Part shown: positions 60,886 through 64,000 of the stretch, piece by piece
Layout of the letters: every line of letters starts with the position of its first letter
Position numbering within the stretch: position 1 is the stretch's first letter
Origin: Capsulimonas corticalis
GTDB taxonomy: Bacteria > Armatimonadota > Armatimonadia > Armatimonadales > Capsulimonadaceae
Reading direction: 5' to 3'
NCBI RefSeq assembly: GCF_003574315.2
Contig: NZ_AP025739.1
Coordinates: forward strand, 62,001-126,000
Length of the DNA stretch: 64,000 nucleotides
The notes under the pieces: model-generated
What the model was told of the DNA's origin: nothing
The model's database searches: none
The model's input: the letters and a program-made list of their open reading frames with translations, nothing else
Program-made: the position numbers and the translations under genes

Positions 60886-62123
60886 GCCCGCGCACGCACA
60901 ACTCATCGCTGGCGACGGGCGATGTCCCGATGTCCTCCGATGAGGAGCTGGTCTTGCTGCGCGCGCTCTTGCGCGCCTCGGACTACGGGGTGCTGCTTTC
61001 CGACTCGACCGGCCAGGACTTGATCTGCAATCCGCGCTTCGGCGAAATGTTCGGTTTCGACGTCGTGGAATCTCTGAACGACGGCCCGGAACAGGTGCGC
61101 GCGCAGATGATTCCGCGCGTAATGGATCCGGAAGAGTTCGTCCAGACACTCGATGAGATCTACGCCGATCCCACCCTGACGCGCGAGGATGAGATCGCGA
61201 TCCTGGCGCCCAAGTATCGACTCCTGCGCCGCTACACGGCGCCGGTGCTGGATGACCATATGGCGGTGATCGGCCGCCTCTGGACATTCCTGGACATCAC
61301 GCGCACGCGCCGGCTGGAGCAGAAAGTGCGGACTCAGTCCGAGCAGCTCAAACAGCAGTCGCGCGAGCTCGCCAACGCGCTCAAAGCCGCGCACGGACGC
61401 CTGCATAAAGTCGAGGATGTCCTCACCCAGACCCAGCAGCAGCTTCTGGAATCCGAGAAGCTATCGGCGGTCGGCCTGCTCGCGGTCTCGGTCGCGCACG
61501 ATATCCGCAATATCCTGACGCCGCTCGCCATCGAGCTTGCCCTCGCCGATCAGGACGATCGCGCGCAGCGCGCCGAGTCATTCGATCTGATCCAGAAGCA
61601 GGTCGATCGTCTGTCGCTCCTGACGCATCGCCTGCTCGGCATCGCTCGTCCGCAGGCGACGCACCGCGCGCCGGTCGATCTGCCGGCTCTGGTCGCGCAT
61701 ACCGCCGAGCTGCTGCGCCCACAGGCCGCGCAGGAGAATGTCACGGTCTCGATCCAGATCGCGAAAAAAATCCCCACGGTTGTCGGCGATCTGGGACAGC
61801 TGGATCAAGTCCTGGTCAACCTCGCGCTGAACGGAGTCCAGGCGATGCACGCCTGCGGCGGGACGCTCACCATCTCCCTCGCGCGCGACAAGGGCGGCGC
61901 CTGCCTGAAAGTTTCGGACACCGGTCCCGGGATTCCCGCGAATATCCGCCGCCGTTTGTTCGATCCGTTCTTCACGACCAAGGAAAACGGCGCCGGTCTG
62001 GGACTGTTCTCCAGCCGGCGCATCGTCCAGGACCACGGTGGCGTGATGAAGCTGCGCAGCTCGTCCTCCGGAACTCAATTTTCGATCTGGCTGCCGGCAG
62101 AAGGAGCGAAACATGGCGGGTAA
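60882..62123 (+). CDS. PAS-domain sensor histidine kinase, cytoplasmic
   Basis: Encodes 413 residues; start overlaps the permease stop by 4 bp. A PAS domain (about 25-150) and a coiled linker precede HisKA (SVAHDIRNILTP, His about 206) and the ATPase domain (NLALNGVQAM, SDTGPGIP, GAGLGL). No membrane helix, so it senses an internal signal. It is coupled to the regulator gene that follows. Confidence 0.88.
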   Translation: MSPRTHNSSLATGDVPMSSDEELVLLRALLRASDYGVLLSDSTGQDLICNPRFGEMFGFDVVESLNDGPEQVRAQMIPRVMDPEEFVQTLDEIYADPTLTREDEIAILAPKYRLLRRYTAPVLDDHMAVIGRLWTFLDITRTRRLEQKVRTQSEQLKQQSRELANALKAAHGRLHKVEDVLTQTQQQLLESEKLSAVGLLAVSVAHDIRNILTPLAIELALADQDDRAQRAESFDLIQKQVDRLSLLTHRLLGIARPQATHRAPVDLPALVAHTAELLRPQAAQENVTVSIQIAKKIPTVVGDLGQLDQVLVNLALNGVQAMHACGGTLTISLARDKGGACLKVSDTGPGIPANIRRRLFDPFFTTKENGAGLGLFSSRRIVQDHGGVMKLRSSSSGTQFSIWLPAEGAKHGG

Positions 62124-62814
62124 GATTATGATCGTGGAGGACGACCGCGCCATCGCGCAGTCTCTGTCGCGCCTGCTGGCGCGCGAGGAGTATTACATTG
62201 TCGCCAAAAGCACGGCGGAAGAGGGCATCGCGCAGATTCGGGAGGACCCTTCCTTCGATCTGGCGCTTCTGGATGTGACGCTGCCTGGCCGCGACGGTTT
62301 CTTCTGCTGCCGCGAAATCCGCCAGCTCGGGTGGCGCGGCCCGGTCATCATGCTCACGGGGCGCAGCCTCTCCATTGAAAAGGTCGCGGGCCTGGAAGCG
62401 GGCGCCGACGACTATCTGACCAAGCCCTTCGACCCCGCCGAACTGCTGGCGCGCATCCGCGCCCATCTGCGCCGCACGCGCGACTACAACGCTCCAGACG
62501 ATCAGCAGGACCAGATCGCCGTGGACGCAGATCTGATCGTGGACCTTCGCATACGCGACGCCGTTGTCCAAGGCGCCCCCGTCCACCTGACCGACCGGGA
62601 ATTCGAGCTGCTCCTTCTCCTGGCCCGCAGCCTGGGTACGGCGCAGGACAAGATCTGGCTCTTCCAGCAGATCTGGGGATGCTCGCCCGAAATGGGCATC
62701 AAAGCGCTGGCCGTTTACATTCGACGCCTGCGGCAAAAGATCGAGGTGAACGCCGACGAACCCAGATATATCCAAACCGTGCGCGGCTTCGGATATCGGC
62801 TGGGCGGCGAGTAA
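62113..62814 (+). CDS. OmpR-family response regulator
   Basis: Encodes 233 residues; start overlaps the kinase end by 11 bp. Receiver domain with DD pair (EDDR), phospho-acceptor Asp in LLDVTLPGRDG, and TKPF Lys; C-terminal winged helix (LTDREFELLLLL, IRRLRQKI, TVRGFGYRLGG). It is the partner of the PAS kinase. The operon position after nickel/cobalt permease suggests, but does not prove, metal control. Confidence 0.9.
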   Translation: MAGKIMIVEDDRAIAQSLSRLLAREEYYIVAKSTAEEGIAQIREDPSFDLALLDVTLPGRDGFFCCREIRQLGWRGPVIMLTGRSLSIEKVAGLEAGADDYLTKPFDPAELLARIRAHLRRTRDYNAPDDQQDQIAVDADLIVDLRIRDAVVQGAPVHLTDREFELLLLLARSLGTAQDKIWLFQQIWGCSPEMGIKALAVYIRRLRQKIEVNADEPRYIQTVRGFGYRLGGE

Positions 62815-62820
62815 CAGACC

Positions 62821-63540
62821 TCAGAGACCCGGCGGCAGCAGGCCGTAGCCGACGCCGCGTCGGGTTTCCAGCAGCGAGGCGGTAATCGGGGGGAGTTTGG
62901 CGCGCAGGCGCCGGATATGGATATCCACGGTGCGCTCGCCGCCGTCGAAGTCCACGCCCCACACCATATCCAGCAGACGGTCGCGGGCGAAGAACTTGCC
63001 GCGATGGGTGCCTAAAAAACGCAGCAGGTCGTATTCGCGCGGAGTCAGGGGCAGGACACGGCCGTCGGGGTCCATCGCGCGGCCGCCGGCCAGGTCCAGC
63101 GTCAGATCGGCCAGCGACAGAGTATCTCCCGACAGGACATGGCGTTTGCGGAACAGCAGCAGATCGATGCGCGACAGCGCTTCGCGCGGGGTATAGGGCG
63201 GCAGGATAAAGTCGTCGACGGCGGCCAGCCAGTCCGGCTGCGCGAGATGCCGGGAGTCCAGCAGCGCGAGGCACGCCGGACGCGGCATGTCGTCGCCCCA
63301 CGCCTGCTGGAGCAGCCGCATGACGTGACGGATTGCGAGACAGTCGTACGTCGTGGAAAGATCGGCGAGGAGAACGTCGGGGGGGCGGCCTTCAAAGGCT
63401 CGGCACAGCGCATCCACGGCGTCGGTGCCACGGTCCATGGAAGAGCGAAAGACAATATGACCTGCTTCGGTGAGCACTTCCGCGATGGGCGTCGAGGGAC
63501 CGCCCAGCTCCATCGGCGCGTAAACCAGGATATTCTGCAT
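62821..63540 (-). CDS. Atypical OmpR-family response regulator
   Basis: Encodes 239 residues from the ATG at 63540. The receiver-like N-terminus lacks the acidic pair after strand 1 (ILVYAP), keeps a possible Asp (VLLADLS), and has FILPPY where the Lys of KPF should be. The C-terminal winged-helix is intact (LPLTPREYDLLRFLG, VDIHIRRLRAKL, RRGVGYGLL). It is probably active without phosphorylation. It is convergent with the regular regulator gene, six bp apart. Confidence 0.82.
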   Translation of the reverse strand: MQNILVYAPMELGGPSTPIAEVLTEAGHIVFRSSMDRGTDAVDALCRAFEGRPPDVLLADLSTTYDCLAIRHVMRLLQQAWGDDMPRPACLALLDSRHLAQPDWLAAVDDFILPPYTPREALSRIDLLLFRKRHVLSGDTLSLADLTLDLAGGRAMDPDGRVLPLTPREYDLLRFLGTHRGKFFARDRLLDMVWGVDFDGGERTVDIHIRRLRAKLPPITASLLETRRGVGYGLLPPGL

Positions 63541-63677
63541 GATGCGTGTCGGTTTCCCTTGGAAATCCAACCGCGTCACTGCGGTTCTCACTGGATCGGA
63601 CGTCGGACTCCACGGGGTCGAGGAGATAAAGGATTATAGCATTGCGCGGGCGAGGGCGTCAATGAGAAAGCGAAGAT

Positions 63678-63947
63678 CCCTATTCCCCCGCGCTTTAGCG
63701 CGCTTCCCCCTTTTTCCCAGCAAGCCGCTTCGCGGGGGAAAAGGGGTGCTGATCACTAAGGTCCTTGCTCGTTCGACAAGTAGCAGAGAAGAATAAAAGA
63801 CAAGAGCGTCGGTATTTGTAACTGATGCCCTCTCTTCACATATTCTTGTCGAGAGTGAATGGCTATCAATGATTGGCTCCCCTTTTCCCCGGCGAAGCCG
63901 CATGTTGGGAAAAAGGGGGGAAGCGCTTTAGCGCTGGGGGAATAGGG
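63678..63947. mobile_element. 270-bp inverted-repeat (MITE-like) element, copy 2
   Basis: Ends are inverted repeats (CCCTATTCCCCC..GCGCTT and its complement, CTTTTTCCCA(G/A)CAAGC.GC). The inner part shares CTTGTCGAGAGTGAATGG with copy 1 at 27263-27531, and GGGGTGCTGAT. It lies between two minus-strand genes and contains no credible frame. Confidence 0.8.
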
Positions 63948-63958
63948 CCTAACGCCGC

Positions 63959-64000
63959 CTACCCCACCTCCACCCAAAGATCCCCTTCTTCCGTCACGCG
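63959..64000 (-). CDS. 3' end of a gene running off the right edge
   Basis: The last 13 codons (RVTEEGDLWVEVG) and a TAG stop are open to the right edge on the minus strand, with G/C-rich codons like neighbours. Too short to assign; could be chance. Confidence 0.3.
   Translation of the reverse strand, partial: RVTEEGDLWVEVG

Overview
The window is about 60% G+C and reads as a chromosomal segment of a bacterium in or near the Armatimonadota (Capsulimonas-like). This placement is an inference from a DUF1559-type major-pilin-like protein with the [13 protein letters not shown] leader and a C-terminal DGHVK motif, a PEP-CTERM protein, the RicT/FtsH/GspE gene types, and many paralogue-style exported proteins. 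No rRNA, tRNA or CRISPR array was seen.

Positions 1 to about 14,540 look like an integrated mobile element, open at the left edge. A leftward operon (5288 down to <1) encodes two small HTH proteins, a paralogous pair of zinc-ribbon-like proteins, a hypothetical protein and a large primase-helicase (AEP-like primase plus DUF3987). It starts at a promoter flanked by two operator-like repeats and diverges from a two-HTH repressor-like gene. Next come small unknown genes with strong hairpins and iteron-like repeats, a 331-residue protein with a small membrane protein, an sce7726-family gene convergent with a 'beta' family gene (probable accessory or defence cargo), a DUF6414-like pair, and a large serine integrase at 12,808-14,526. 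The integrase is followed in the same frame by a nucleotidyltransferase that lacks its N-terminal active-site part, probably the attachment junction. A decayed, twice-deleted copy of the same integrase-nucleotidyltransferase unit lies at about 17,012-17,256.

From 17.3 to 27 kb are housekeeping and exported functions: a polytopic membrane protein, a Gfo/Idh/MocA oxidoreductase, a CAP-domain protein, endonuclease III, an S53 peptidase with a three-repeat C-terminus, an aldo/keto reductase and a lone secretin-like domain protein.

From 27.5 to 34.4 kb lies an NAD-centred operon read leftwards: nicotinamidase-like hydrolase, vWA protein, ADP-ribosylglycohydrolase, protein-kinase-like protein, nucleoside deoxyribosyltransferase-like protein and nicotinate phosphoribosyltransferase. 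An NrtR-type Nudix repressor gene lies upstream. Inverted repeats AGTGT-N7-ACACT flank the operon promoter and a related site overlaps the repressor start, suggesting a self-contained NAD(P)/ADP-ribose-sensing regulon.

From 34.5 to 50.3 kb are GH43 arabinanase, folP, a TPR protein, ricT, an ECF sigma factor with a small partner, alr, a phosphodiester glycosidase with a long Ala/His helix, a thiE-like gene, gspE/pilB, ftsH, DUF192, a PEP-CTERM protein and an Smr protein.

From 50.4 to 54.8 kb are a CPA1 antiporter (possible ATA start) and an amino-sugar operon (nanE, a ROK kinase lacking the zinc cysteines, DUF4127). From 54.86 to 60.9 kb are a putative 100-nt small RNA and a DUF4331 operon. 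Their two promoters share the same unusual box pattern. This leads into two nickel/cobalt-type transporters. From 60.9 to 63.5 kb are a PAS histidine kinase, an OmpR-type regulator and a convergent atypical response regulator. Two copies of a 270-bp inverted-repeat element sit at 27.3 and 63.7 kb. Several genes (20354, 25284, 43369, 51636) have a -10 element 6-7 bp before the start codon and so are likely leaderless.
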